Assembly: GCF_900102195.1 (NCBI RefSeq)
Contig: NZ_FNBE01000016.1
Span: 62,001-126,000 of the forward strand
Source: Pseudonocardia oroxyli
GTDB lineage: Bacteria; Actinomycetota; Actinomycetes; Mycobacteriales; Pseudonocardiaceae
Direction of reading: 5' to 3'
DNA: 64,000 bases
Of the stretch, positions 6,784 to 14,861 are shown one piece after another. Made by a program: the position numbers and the translations under genes. The notes under the pieces were generated by a model that had not been told where the DNA came from, searched no databases, and saw nothing but the letters and a program-made list of their open reading frames with translations. The number at the start of each line of letters is the position of its first letter. Position 1 is the first letter of the stretch.

Positions 6784-8309
6784 CCGGATACTCCCGTCGT
6801 CTGTCGCGGGGCGGGGAAGCCACCGCGGGCGAGCTCGTAGGTGTGGGCGACGCGCAGCACCGTCGCGTCGGCGAAGTGCTTGCCGATGATCATCAGGCCG
6901 GCCGGCAGCCCGTCCACCAGCTCGGTCGGCACGCTGCAGGCGGGGTGCCCGGTGATGTCGAACGGGGCGGTGTTGGCGATCATCGACAGGGCCGTGTCGA
7001 GGTAGGTGCCCAGGTCGGCGTCCGCGGGCGGGATCTCCCGCGCCGTGTAGGGCAGGGTCGGCATGACGAGCACGTCGTACTCCGCGAGCGCCGCGTCGTA
7101 GGCCGCGCGGACCTCCGGCACCAGGTTCTGGGCCATGGCGTAGTAGGTGCCGCCGCCGACGGCGAAGGTGTGCCTGCCGGACATCGCGACGAGCTTGACC
7201 GTCTTGGACAGCTCGGCGCCGCGCTCGGCGCGCCCGCGCCGGTAGTGGGCGATCAGCTCGGGATCGTAGAGCCCGGACCAGTTCATGCCGTAGGCGTTGC
7301 CGTCCACCATCTGGTAGGCGGCGCCCTCGGTCGCGATCACGTTCCAGACGTGCATGGCGTCGAGGTGCCAGGGGATCGAGACCTCGCCGACCGACAGCCC
7401 CGCCGCGGCGAGGACGTCGACGGCGGCGCGCACGGCGGCGTCCACCGCGGGGTCGGAGTTGGCATGCCCGAACCCCTCGGTGACGATCCCGACGCGCAGC
7501 CCCGCGGCGGGTTCCGCGAGGGCGGCCGAGTAGTCGACCGGGTCGATCACGGTGGGCTGGCGCGGGTCCCTCCCGTCCCGACCGGCGAGCACGTCGAGCA
7601 TCAGTGCGGCGTCGGCCACGGTGCGGGTGATCGGCCCGAGGTGGTCGATGGTCTGCTCGATCGGGAACGCGCCGGTGTAGGGCACCAGGCCGAAGGTCGG
7701 CTTGTGCCCGACGGTCCCGCAGAACGAGCTCGGGATCCGCACGGAGCCGCCCTGGTCGCCGCCGAGGGCGAGGTCGACCTCGCCGGTCGCGACCAGCACC
7801 GCGCTGCCCGAGGACGAGCCGCCCGCGTTCCGGGTGGGGTCCCAGGGGTTGCGCACCGGGAGGGGCTGGGAGGTGAAGCTGGCACCGGAGAAGCAGAGGT
7901 CCTCGCACACCGCCTTGCCCGTGATCACGGCGCCCGCGTCGAGCAGGCGCTCGACCACGGTCGCGTCCCGGGTCGGGACGAAGCCCTCGACCGTCGCGGA
8001 CCCGTTGGCCATCGGGATGCCCGCGACCGCGACGTTGTCCTTGATCGCGACCGTGCGCCCGGCGAGCGGCCCGTCGGTCACCCCGGAGACCTCGGCCGTC
8101 ACGGCCCAGGCGTTCAGGGGGTGGTCGCCGGGCTGCCACTCCCGGACGGGCGCGGTGGGTGCGGTGCGGCGGTAGAGCGCCTCGACGGCGTCGGACGCGG
8201 CGAAGCTGGCGGCGACGGCGGGGGCGAACTCCGCGAGCTCCGCGCTGCTGAGGCCCAGGTCGGCGCCCAGTTCGGCGAGCCGCTCCGGCTCGGGTGGGGG
8301 AACAGCCAC
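6780..8309 (-). CDS. Amidase signature family enzyme (second step of nitrile degradation)
   Basis: A 509-residue hydrolase that should convert the amide made by nitrile hydratase into carboxylic acid and ammonia. The Ser-cisSer-Lys triad is visible: Lys about 90 in VAIKDNVAV, the GGSSSGSA loop at about 163-170, and nucleophile Ser about 189 in GGDQGGSVRIPSS. GTG 8309 is chosen because AGGAG lies 8 nt upstream; an ATG at 8354 would sit close to the promoter. It is the first gene of the operon; in Rhodococcus iron-type loci the amidase is also first, while the rest of this locus is cobalt type. Confidence 0.93.
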   Translation of the reverse strand: MAVPPPEPERLAELGADLGLSSAELAEFAPAVAASFAASDAVEALYRRTAPTAPVREWQPGDHPLNAWAVTAEVSGVTDGPLAGRTVAIKDNVAVAGIPMANGSATVEGFVPTRDATVVERLLDAGAVITGKAVCEDLCFSGASFTSQPLPVRNPWDPTRNAGGSSSGSAVLVATGEVDLALGGDQGGSVRIPSSFCGTVGHKPTFGLVPYTGAFPIEQTIDHLGPITRTVADAALMLDVLAGRDGRDPRQPTVIDPVDYSAALAEPAAGLRVGIVTEGFGHANSDPAVDAAVRAAVDVLAAAGLSVGEVSIPWHLDAMHVWNVIATEGAAYQMVDGNAYGMNWSGLYDPELIAHYRRGRAERGAELSKTVKLVAMSGRHTFAVGGGTYYAMAQNLVPEVRAAYDAALAEYDVLVMPTLPYTAREIPPADADLGTYLDTALSMIANTAPFDITGHPACSVPTELVDGLPAGLMIIGKHFADATVLRVAHTYELARGGFPAPRQTTGVSG

Positions 8310-8341
8310 AGGTGGGCTCCTGTCGTCCGTAGGTGCGGGTG

Positions 8342-8383
8342 AATCTACGAACACCCCGCTTCACATGTCAACGGGTTGCGACA
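8342..8383 (-). promoter_or_regulatory. Promoter of the amidase-nitrile hydratase operon with ArsR-type operator
   Basis: On the minus strand a consensus -35 TTGACA (8371-8366), an 18-nt spacer and a -10 TAGATT (8347-8342) lie 33 nt before the amidase start. The imperfect palindrome TGTCAACGGGTTGCGACA at 8366-8383 covers the -35 box. It closely resembles the perfect palindrome upstream of the arsR gene at 10252-10269, so the ArsR protein probably represses this operon. Confidence 0.65.
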
Positions 8384-8393
8384 TATTGACTTG

Positions 8394-9818
8394 TTACAAG
8401 GAGGTGACCACGCGGAGGTCCGTGCCGACCGCCTCCGCCACGTGGATGCGCTGTCCGACGACGCCGTTCGCGTCGAGGGTGACGGTGCCGCGCGGCATCT
8501 CGAAGCGCGCGTCGTGCATCGCCCCGGCCACAGCGCGCGGGTCGTCGCTGCCGGCCCGCAGCGCGGCCGCGAACCACATCCGGACGCCCTCGTACACCGA
8601 CTCGCTCAAGGTCGACAGCGGCGGCGCCCATCGGCCGAACCGCTCCCGGTAGCGCTGCAGCAGCGTGGAGTTGCGCTCGGTCTCCAGGGACTCGACGTAG
8701 CCGGACACGGTGTGCAGGCCCGCGGTCGCCTCCGCGCCGATGCGGGCCAGCGTGGACTCGTCCATGGCCGGGGCGAGGGTGAGGCAGCGGTGGTGCAGGC
8801 CGCGCTCGTGGCACTGCCGCTGGAAGGTCGCGGCGTCCGCGCCGACGAACGTCGACAGCACGATGTCGGCGCCCGACCGCTCCACGGCCTCGACGACGGC
8901 GGCGAACTCCGTGGTCCCCAGTGGCGCGAGACGCTCCCCGACCAGGGTGCCGCCGAGTCGGGGCAGGACGTCCCGGGCGGCGGCGTGGGTGGCCCGCGGC
9001 CAGCAGTAGTCGTTGCCCGCCAGGAACCAGCGCCGCCCGCCCGCGGCCCGCATCATCGGCATGGCCGCCGCCGCGAGCTGCTCGGCGGGACGCTCACCCA
9101 GCTGCACGCGCAGGCCGCCCGACATCCCACCCTCGTTCATCAGGGTCTGCACGAGCAGGACGCCCGAGTCCGCCATCGCGGCGGACACGGCGACGAAGGT
9201 GGCCGACGTCGTCGCGACGAGGATGGTCCGGCAGCCCGCGGCGGCGAGCCTGCGCGCCTCCCGCGCCCCGGTCGCCGGGTCGGTCGCGTCGTCCCCCACC
9301 ACGAGCTCGACCGGGCGACCGCGCAATCCGCCGTCGGCGTTGATCTCCTCGAGGGCCAGCGTGGCCATGTTGTCCGAGGCCGCGGCGAACAGGTTGCCGG
9401 GCCCGGACTTGGAGGTGAGCAGCCCGATGGTCGTGTTCTCGTGCGCCGCGGTGCGCAGGACGTGACCGCGCCTGCGCATCAGCCACTCGAACCCCGGCTG
9501 GTCCAGCTCGGACTGCAGGCGGACCCGGGTGCCCGTGCCGTGCGCGGCGAACCGCAGCACGGTCCGGCCGCGCCACGGCTGGTCGTGCACGATCTCGATC
9601 ATCCGGCCGGTCCGCACGGTGCCGATCCGGCCGACGATCTCGACCAGGGCGCCGTCCGGGTCGAGCGGAGCCCGCAACGTGACGGCGGCGCCGGGGACCA
9701 CCCGGTCGCACAGCGCGTCGAACACCCAGCCCGCGCCCGCCCCCGCGCCGAACAGGCCGAAGACCACGTGCGGCGGCGCAGGCACCTCCTCCTGCGCGGT
9801 CAGCGTGAGGACGGACAT
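8394..9818 (-). CDS. SRPBCC domain fused to AmiC/LivJ-type ligand-binding domain, putative amide/nitrile sensor
   Basis: A 474-residue protein with no signal peptide. Residues 1 to about 127 read as a START-like SRPBCC fold (EVPAPPHVVFGLFGAGAGAG ... WRGRTVLRFAAHGTGTRVRL). From about 128 (TTIGLLTSKSGPGNLFAAAS) to the end it is a type-1 periplasmic-binding fold of the AmiC/UrtA kind, with ALEEINADGGLRGR and NDYCWPR. AmiC homologues (NhhC in R. rhodochrous J1) act in the cytosol as amide sensors of nitrile and amidase operons. Here the sensor lies between arsR and the amidase. ArsR genes often pair with SRPBCC genes, so the SRPBCC half may be the part that talks to ArsR. The fusion is seen; the function is inferred. 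Confidence 0.8.
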   Translation of the reverse strand: MSVLTLTAQEEVPAPPHVVFGLFGAGAGAGWVFDALCDRVVPGAAVTLRAPLDPDGALVEIVGRIGTVRTGRMIEIVHDQPWRGRTVLRFAAHGTGTRVRLQSELDQPGFEWLMRRRGHVLRTAAHENTTIGLLTSKSGPGNLFAAASDNMATLALEEINADGGLRGRPVELVVGDDATDPATGAREARRLAAAGCRTILVATTSATFVAVSAAMADSGVLLVQTLMNEGGMSGGLRVQLGERPAEQLAAAAMPMMRAAGGRRWFLAGNDYCWPRATHAAARDVLPRLGGTLVGERLAPLGTTEFAAVVEAVERSGADIVLSTFVGADAATFQRQCHERGLHHRCLTLAPAMDESTLARIGAEATAGLHTVSGYVESLETERNSTLLQRYRERFGRWAPPLSTLSESVYEGVRMWFAAALRAGSDDPRAVAGAMHDARFEMPRGTVTLDANGVVGQRIHVAEAVGTDLRVVTSL

Positions 9819-9906
9819 CGAGCCCCCGTGGGGTGTCAGTCGTGCCGGACGGAAGGGGTCGAGACTGCGGCGGGTCGCGTGGGGAGGACGCGCAGCCTAC
9901 CGGGTG

Positions 9907-10236
9907 TCAGGCGGGGCGTTCGTGCTCGACGGCCCGGGGCACCGCGTCGCCCACGGAGCGCAGGCCCGAACGGAACACCTGGTGGAGCAGGGTCAGCACG
10001 TCCCGCGCCGAACCCGAGGGGTCGATCGAGTAGTACCGGAATCGTCCGTCGCGGCGCTCGCTGACCAGGCCGGCGACCCGCAGGACCTTCAGGTGGGTGG
10101 ACACCGCGGTGCGACCGACGCTCGTGATGCGCTCGGCGATCGCCCCCACGCTGCACTCCTCCTCGGCCGCGAGGATCCCGAGGATGTCGCGGCGGACCGG
10201 ATCGGCCAGGGCGTCGAAGGCCATGTTCGAGTCCAC
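9907..10236 (-). CDS. ArsR family winged-helix repressor
   Basis: A 109-residue protein starting at GTG 10236 with GGAGGG 7 nt upstream. MAFDALADPVRRDILGILA, TAVSTHLKVLRVAGLVSERR (recognition helix) and GRFRYYSID (wing) are standard ArsR/SmtB. No CxC metal site is seen, so it is not a metal sensor of the classical type. It belongs to the ArsR group usually adjacent to SRPBCC (AHSA1-like) genes, and the next gene downstream, 88 nt away, carries an SRPBCC domain. Probable repressor of itself and of the amidase-nitrile hydratase operon. Confidence 0.9.
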   Translation of the reverse strand: MDSNMAFDALADPVRRDILGILAAEEECSVGAIAERITSVGRTAVSTHLKVLRVAGLVSERRDGRFRYYSIDPSGSARDVLTLLHQVFRSGLRSVGDAVPRAVEHERPA

Positions 10237-10251
10237 GTCCGGCCCTCCAAG

Positions 10252-10269
10252 TGTCAGCGGTTGCTGACA
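10252..10269 (-). promoter_or_regulatory. Perfect palindromic operator upstream of arsR
   Basis: TGTCAGC-GGTT-GCTGACA is a perfect 7-bp inverted repeat with a 4-nt centre, 16 nt before the arsR start codon. A related 18-mer stands at 8366-8383. The position fits autorepression. Confidence 0.6.
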
Positions 10270-10365
10270 TGAGCGTACAACAGCCCGCGGGGTCGCATGC
10301 CGTCCAGTGATATACGAGGTCTGTTACGTCGGTGAAACGCGAGGACATCCCCCGAACACGTTAGC

Positions 10366-10373
10366 GGTATACC
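10366..10373. promoter_or_regulatory. Candidate GntR operator GGTATACC
   Basis: A perfect 8-bp palindrome, GGTATACC, lies about 90 nt before the MFS start, with a related half (GATATAC) at 10311-10317. FCD-type GntR regulators commonly bind GTATAC-centred palindromes, and such a regulator closes this gene cluster at 13781. Suggestive only. Confidence 0.35.
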
Positions 10374-10458
10374 ACTATTACTGTTCGTTGCACGGCCGGT
10401 TCTGCCCCTCCTCGCCGCCGGCGGGAGGGCCACCCACCCGACGTGGAGCCCACAGAAG

Positions 10459-11886
10459 ATGTCTGCCACCCACCTCCCGGAGGCGCAGCCCTCCGGCACC
10501 ATCGCCACCACTCTGGACAGGGCCGGGTTCACCCGGGCCCAGTTCTGGGTCCTGATGCTGATCCTGGCCGGGATGTTCTTCGACACCCTCGAGCAGAACT
10601 CGGTGGGCGCCATGGGCGCCAACCTCAAGCTCTCGCTCGGGATCACCGACACCGAGCTGACCCTGATCAACACCTTCACGGTCGTCGGCGGTCTGATCGG
10701 GCGGCTGCTCGGCGGCTGGCTGGCGGACCGCTACGGCCGGCGCACGGCGCTGTCGGTGAACCTGCTGATCTACACCCTCGGCGGGGTGATCAGCGCGATC
10801 TCCTGGAACTACGAGGTGCTGCTGGCGAGCAGGCTGATCGTCGGCATCGGGCTCGGCGGCGAGTTCACCATCGGGATCGCGATGCTGTCGGAGATGGTCT
10901 CGACCAAGCGCCGCGGCACACTGGTGGCGGCCCTGAACATCGGTTCCGGCGGCGTCGGCAACTTCGTGTCCTACGGCCTGTTCTTCCTGCTCCTGGGTCC
11001 GCTGGCGGCGGGTCTGGGCGGCGACGACACGGTGTGGCGCTGGACCTTCCTGTTCCTGGCGGTCCCGGCGCTGCTCGTGGTCTTCTACCGCAGGCTGCTG
11101 CCCGAGACCCCGCGCTACCTGCTGTCCAAGGGTCGCGTCGCCGAGGCCAACCTGTCGCTGACCACCCTGACGTCGGACTCGTTGCGGGCACCGGCGACGC
11201 CGCCGACCGGCCCGTTGACCGAGGCCGACATCCCGGAGCGCCAGCTCAAGTCCTCGCCCGCCGCGGTGTTCGCCCGCGCGGTGCTGCCGCGCACGCTGAC
11301 CCTCGGCGCGGCGTCCTGGATGGCCTTCGGCGCCCAGGTCACGCTGAACTTCCTCATGCCGACGCTGCTGGTCGCCCGGGGCTACTCGATCTCCGAGAGC
11401 CTGCTCTTCACCATGATCATGAACATCGGGTCGCTGCTCGGCGCGGTCGCCGCCGCGCTGCTCGCCGGGCGGGTCGGGCGCCGCTCCGCCGTCGGGGGCG
11501 CCGCGCTGCTGGGCTGCGCCACCGCCGTCCTGTTCGCCGCCTTCGGCCACACCACGCTGTGGATCCTGGTGCTGGGTGCGGTCTTCCAGTTCTTCACGAT
11601 GATCACCAACACCACGCTCGCGGTCTGGTCCCCGGAGCTGTTCCCGACGGCCGTGCGGGCCAGCGGCACCTCGATCGTCAACGGCATCGGCAACATCGCC
11701 GGGGCGGTCATGCCCTTCCTCGCCGTCGCCCTGTTCGGCACCTGGGGACTCGCCGGGGTGTTCAGCATGGTCGCGGTGATGTACGCCCTGCTCGTGATCG
11801 CCTCCCGGTTCGCCCCGGAGACCAGGGGCCGCACCCTCGAGCAGGTCAACGAGCACGCCCCGGTGCCCACGCCGGCCACCGTCTGA
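10459..11886 (+). CDS. MFS transporter (sugar/organic-acid:H+ symporter type)
   Basis: A 475-residue, 12-helix inner-membrane carrier. The A-loop motif GRLLGGWLADRYGRRTAL after helix 2, a RLIVGIGLGGEFTIG segment, and LLPETPRYLLSKGR before the central loop place it in the sugar/metabolite-H+ symporter group (AAHS/SHS-like). ATG 10459 has GGAG 10 nt upstream. It heads a co-directional set with an NMT1-like protein (15-nt gap), an ornithine-cyclodeaminase homologue and a GntR regulator, so it likely imports the compound these proteins process. Substrate unknown. Confidence 0.85.
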   Translation: MSATHLPEAQPSGTIATTLDRAGFTRAQFWVLMLILAGMFFDTLEQNSVGAMGANLKLSLGITDTELTLINTFTVVGGLIGRLLGGWLADRYGRRTALSVNLLIYTLGGVISAISWNYEVLLASRLIVGIGLGGEFTIGIAMLSEMVSTKRRGTLVAALNIGSGGVGNFVSYGLFFLLLGPLAAGLGGDDTVWRWTFLFLAVPALLVVFYRRLLPETPRYLLSKGRVAEANLSLTTLTSDSLRAPATPPTGPLTEADIPERQLKSSPAAVFARAVLPRTLTLGAASWMAFGAQVTLNFLMPTLLVARGYSISESLLFTMIMNIGSLLGAVAAALLAGRVGRRSAVGGAALLGCATAVLFAAFGHTTLWILVLGAVFQFFTMITNTTLAVWSPELFPTAVRASGTSIVNGIGNIAGAVMPFLAVALFGTWGLAGVFSMVAVMYALLVIASRFAPETRGRTLEQVNEHAPVPTPATV

Positions 11887-11901
11887 GAGAGGACCCCCGC
11901 C

Positions 11902-12801
11902 ATGGACCAGCTGCGCATCTCCGCCACCGCCAACGGACTGAACTACCTGCCCGAGTACCTGGCCGACGTCACCGGGATCTTCGCCGAGGCGGGCCTGGCG
12001 GTGACCGCGCGGGACCGCGATCCGTGGACGGGGGTCCTCGACGACCTCGAGTCCGGCGCCGCCGACCTGGCCCTGGGCGGGCTGTGGGTACCGGGCATGT
12101 ACGCAGGCGGCCCCCGCAGGCTCACCGTCGTCGGGCAGGTCAACCACACCTGCCCCAAGGTCGTCCTCGGCCGGGCGCCGGACCCGGACTTCACCCTCGC
12201 CGACCTGCGCGGGAAGACCGTCCTCGCCCCCGGCGCAGGCGGCAGCGGCCCCTACGCCGTGACCGCCGGGCTGATCCGCGAGGCCGGCGTCGACCCCGAC
12301 GAGGTGCGGTTCGTGCGGGACCTGTCCGGTCCCATGCTCGTCGAGCTGTTCCACGCCGGGCTCGGGGACGCGATCGTCCTCGACCTGGTCACCGCCATCG
12401 AGCTGGAGCGCGCGGGCCGCGGGCACGTGGTGTACCGCCACCTCGAGAGCGGCGGCCTGATGCCCAACAGCGTCTACTACTGCCGCACCGACCGCGTCGA
12501 GGAGCTCCGCGACCGGATCACCCGCTTCGTCTCCTGCCTGGCCACCTCCATGGCCCGGCTGCCGGGCACCCCGGCCGAGACGGTCGACGGCGTCCTCGCC
12601 GCCCGCTGGCCGGGCAAGGACATCACCGTGCTGCGCGAGGCCGTGGCGCAGATGCGGGCCGGGCGGACCTGGGAGACCGTCGCGATCGACCCGGCCGCCA
12701 GTGACCGCTGGATGCGGATGCTCGCCGAGAGCCAGATGGTCGTGCGCGCCCCCGGCTACGCCGAGCTGGCGGACGACAGCTTCATGAAGGCCTACCGATG
12801 A
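11902..12801 (+). CDS. NMT1/THI5-like substrate-binding-fold protein without signal peptide
   Basis: A 299-residue protein starting directly with RISATANGLNYLPEYLA, the first strand and helix of the type-2 periplasmic-binding fold of the SsuA/NMT1 group. DLALGGLWVPGMYAGG, LRGKTVLAPGAGGSGPYAV and VRFVRDLSGPMLVELFHAGL follow the usual pattern. There is no signal peptide or lipobox and no ABC permease or ATPase nearby, so it is probably cytosolic and not a transporter component. It overlaps the next gene by 4 nt (ATGA). It may be an enzyme or a ligand-buffering protein; function unknown. Confidence 0.7.
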   Translation: MDQLRISATANGLNYLPEYLADVTGIFAEAGLAVTARDRDPWTGVLDDLESGAADLALGGLWVPGMYAGGPRRLTVVGQVNHTCPKVVLGRAPDPDFTLADLRGKTVLAPGAGGSGPYAVTAGLIREAGVDPDEVRFVRDLSGPMLVELFHAGLGDAIVLDLVTAIELERAGRGHVVYRHLESGGLMPNSVYYCRTDRVEELRDRITRFVSCLATSMARLPGTPAETVDGVLAARWPGKDITVLREAVAQMRAGRTWETVAIDPAASDRWMRMLAESQMVVRAPGYAELADDSFMKAYR

Positions 12802-13766
12802 CCCGGATCGTCACCGACGACGACCTCGACGGTCTGGTCGACACCGACGCCCTGATCGCCGCGGTCCGGGCCGTGCACCTCGACGAGGCCCTCGGCCGCG
12901 CCGTCCAACCCGTCCCGACGCTCACCGAGACCGGCCCGGACACCGTGCTGCTGCCCATGATCGCGACCTCGCACCGCCTCGGGCTCACCGCGGTCAAGAT
13001 CCTCACCGACGCCCGGGCCAACGGTCCCGGCGACGGACCCGCCCAGCAGTCCACGATCGTGCTGCTCGACGCCCGCACCGGCGCGCGCCGCGCGGTGCTC
13101 ACCGGCGGCCGGATCACCCGCGAGCGCACCGCGGCGGCCACCGCCGTGGCCACCGACGCACTGGCCCGACCGGACGCCCGGGTGCTCGGCATGATCGGGG
13201 CGGGCCCGCTCGCCGTCGAGCACGTCACGGCGCTGCGCCGGGTCCGCGACCTGCACACGGTGCAGGTCTGGTCGCGCACCGCGGACCGGGTCGCGGAGTT
13301 CCGCACCGCGCTGCGCAAGCGCGAGGCCGCCGACGGGGTGGCGCCCATCGAGGTCCGTGCGGCGGCCGACCCGCGCGCCGCGGTCGAGGCCTGCGACGTG
13401 CTCTGCACCGTCACCCCCTCCCGCACCCCGGTCGTCGAGGGGGTCTGGTTCCGGCCCGGCCTGCACGTCAACGCCGTCGGCGCCCCGCCGCGGCCGGACC
13501 ACCGCGAGATCGACTCCGCGGGCATGGCCCGGGCCACCGTCGTCGTCGACAGCCGGGAGATCCAGCTCGCCAAGTCGGGGGAGGTGCGCCTCGCGATCGC
13601 CGACGGCAGCACGACCCCCGGCCACTACGCCACCGAGCTCGGTGACGTCCTCGCAGGCAGGCGGCCCGGCCGCACGGGTCCGGAGGAGATCACCCTGTTC
13701 AACTCCGTCGGCGTCGCCCTGCAGGATCTCGCCTACGCCGCCCTCGCACTCGATCTCGGACCCTGA
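12798..13766 (+). CDS. Ornithine cyclodeaminase/mu-crystallin family protein
   Basis: A 322-residue NAD(P)-dependent enzyme. The N-terminal dimerisation part includes VKILTDARANGPGDGPAQQ; the Rossmann core begins VLGMIGAGPLAVEHVTALRR (GxGxxA/E); the C-terminal GHYATELGDVLAGRRPGR and EEITLFNSVGVALQDLA are hallmarks of the family. Members interconvert cyclic imino acids and amino acids or reduce ketimines. ATGA overlap with the NMT1-like gene shows one operon. The true substrate is probably an imino or amino acid brought in by the MFS carrier. Confidence 0.88.
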   Translation: MTRIVTDDDLDGLVDTDALIAAVRAVHLDEALGRAVQPVPTLTETGPDTVLLPMIATSHRLGLTAVKILTDARANGPGDGPAQQSTIVLLDARTGARRAVLTGGRITRERTAAATAVATDALARPDARVLGMIGAGPLAVEHVTALRRVRDLHTVQVWSRTADRVAEFRTALRKREAADGVAPIEVRAAADPRAAVEACDVLCTVTPSRTPVVEGVWFRPGLHVNAVGAPPRPDHREIDSAGMARATVVVDSREIQLAKSGEVRLAIADGSTTPGHYATELGDVLAGRRPGRTGPEEITLFNSVGVALQDLAYAALALDLGP

Positions 13767-13780
13767 CCGTTCCGGCTACC

Positions 13781-14467
13781 GTGGTCGGCGTGACCGGCTC
13801 CTTGCGTGACAGCACCTACGCCGAGCTGCGCCGCCGGATCGTGACATTGGCCTACCAGCCGGGCGAGCGGCTCGTCGAACGGGACCTGGCCGCCGAGCTG
13901 CAGGTCTCCCGGATCCCCCTGCGGGAGGCCCTGCAGCAGCTGCAGAGCGACGGCCTGGTCGTCCTGGTGCCGCGGCAGGGCGCGATCGTCGCCCCCTTCA
14001 CCGCGGACGATGTCCGGGACCTGTTCGACGTCCGGGAGTCCCTCGAGGTCCTCGCCGTCCGCCTCGCCGCCACCCGCGTGGCCGAGCCCGGGCTCGGCCG
14101 GCTTCGTGAGCAGATGGCGCTCGCGGAGGCGGCGATCGCCCGGGGGGACGATCCCGAGACCGCCGCCGCCAACTCCGGCTTCCACCGCGTGCTCGTCGAC
14201 ATGGCGGCCAACCCCCTGCTGTCGGCCATGATGGGACCGCTCGCCGCCCGCACCCAGTGGCTGTTCGCGCTGACCCACCGCCGGGACCTGGTGCTGCAGT
14301 GCGAGGAGCACCACGACATCTACGCGGCCGTCGCCGGCGGCGAGGCCGACCTGGCCGCCCGTCTGATGTTCGAGCACGTCACCTCCGGCCGTCAGGAGAG
14401 CATCGCGCTGGCCGCCGACTGGTCCACCGTGGACCCGGTCGCCGCCACCCGCAGCCGGCGGCGCTGA
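13781..14467 (+). CDS. GntR family regulator with FCD ligand domain
   Basis: A 228-residue regulator (GTG 13781; GTG 13790 is also possible, 9 nt after a TACCGT -10-like box). The N-terminal winged helix is TYAELRRRIVTLAYQPGERL ... VSRIPLREALQQL; the C-terminal helical FCD domain holds the metal-ligand pattern D-x-H (NSGFHRVLVDMA) and EEHHDIYAAVAGG. FCD proteins sense carboxylates. It follows the cyclodeaminase gene by 14 nt and probably controls the 10.4-14.5 kb cluster. Confidence 0.9.
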   Translation: MVGVTGSLRDSTYAELRRRIVTLAYQPGERLVERDLAAELQVSRIPLREALQQLQSDGLVVLVPRQGAIVAPFTADDVRDLFDVRESLEVLAVRLAATRVAEPGLGRLREQMALAEAAIARGDDPETAAANSGFHRVLVDMAANPLLSAMMGPLAARTQWLFALTHRRDLVLQCEEHHDIYAAVAGGEADLAARLMFEHVTSGRQESIALAADWSTVDPVAATRSRRR

Positions 14468-14485
14468 CCGGTCGACCCGGACCCG

Positions 14486-14809
14486 TCACCGGGCGTACCG
14501 CTCGCCCCACTCCCGCAGCGCGCCCAGGACGGGGAGCAGCTGTCGACCGGCCTCGGTGAGTCGGTACTCGTCCCGCGGGGGGTGCTCGCTGTAGCGGTGT
14601 CGCTCGAGCAGCCCGTGTCCCTCGAGGTCGCGCAGCCGCGCGGACAGGCTCGCCCGCGGCGCCCCGGTGTGCCGCTGGATGTCGGAGAACCGGGTCACGC
14701 CGAAGCCGACCTCGCGCAGCGCGAGCAGTGCCCAGCGGTCGCCGACGACCCGCAGCGCGTCCGCCATGCCGCAGATCCGCACCCCGGTCGGTTCGAAAGC
14801 TGAACTCAC
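14486..14809 (-). CDS. HxlR family regulator
   Basis: A 107-residue winged-helix protein starting VSSAFEPTGVRICGMADALR at GTG 14809. DRWALLALREVGFGVTRFSD, GAPRASLSARLRDLEGHGLL and YRLTEAGRQLLPVL are the HxlR core. Most members have a redox-active Cys near the N-terminus; here C at about residue 13 (RICGM) is a candidate sensor. It is divergent from the SDR at 14862, with twin palindromes between the genes. It likely represses that dehydrogenase until an electrophile or quinone appears. Confidence 0.9.
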   Translation of the reverse strand: MSSAFEPTGVRICGMADALRVVGDRWALLALREVGFGVTRFSDIQRHTGAPRASLSARLRDLEGHGLLERHRYSEHPPRDEYRLTEAGRQLLPVLGALREWGERYAR

Positions 14810-14847
14810 TGTGCTAGCGTACCGCCTTGTTGGTTCAGAATCTGAAC
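14791..14847. promoter_or_regulatory. Twin HxlR operators in a divergent promoter
   Basis: Two 15-bp palindromes, GTTCGAAAGCTGAAC (14791-14805) and GTTCAGAATCTGAAC (14833-14847, perfect), lie 42 bp apart centre to centre, four helical turns. They bracket a promoter for the SDR (TTCGAA 14792-14797, 17 nt, TAGCGT 14815-14820) and the start of the divergent hxlR gene. Both genes should be repressed together. Confidence 0.6.
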
Positions 14848-14861
14848 TCAGGAGGTGCGAG

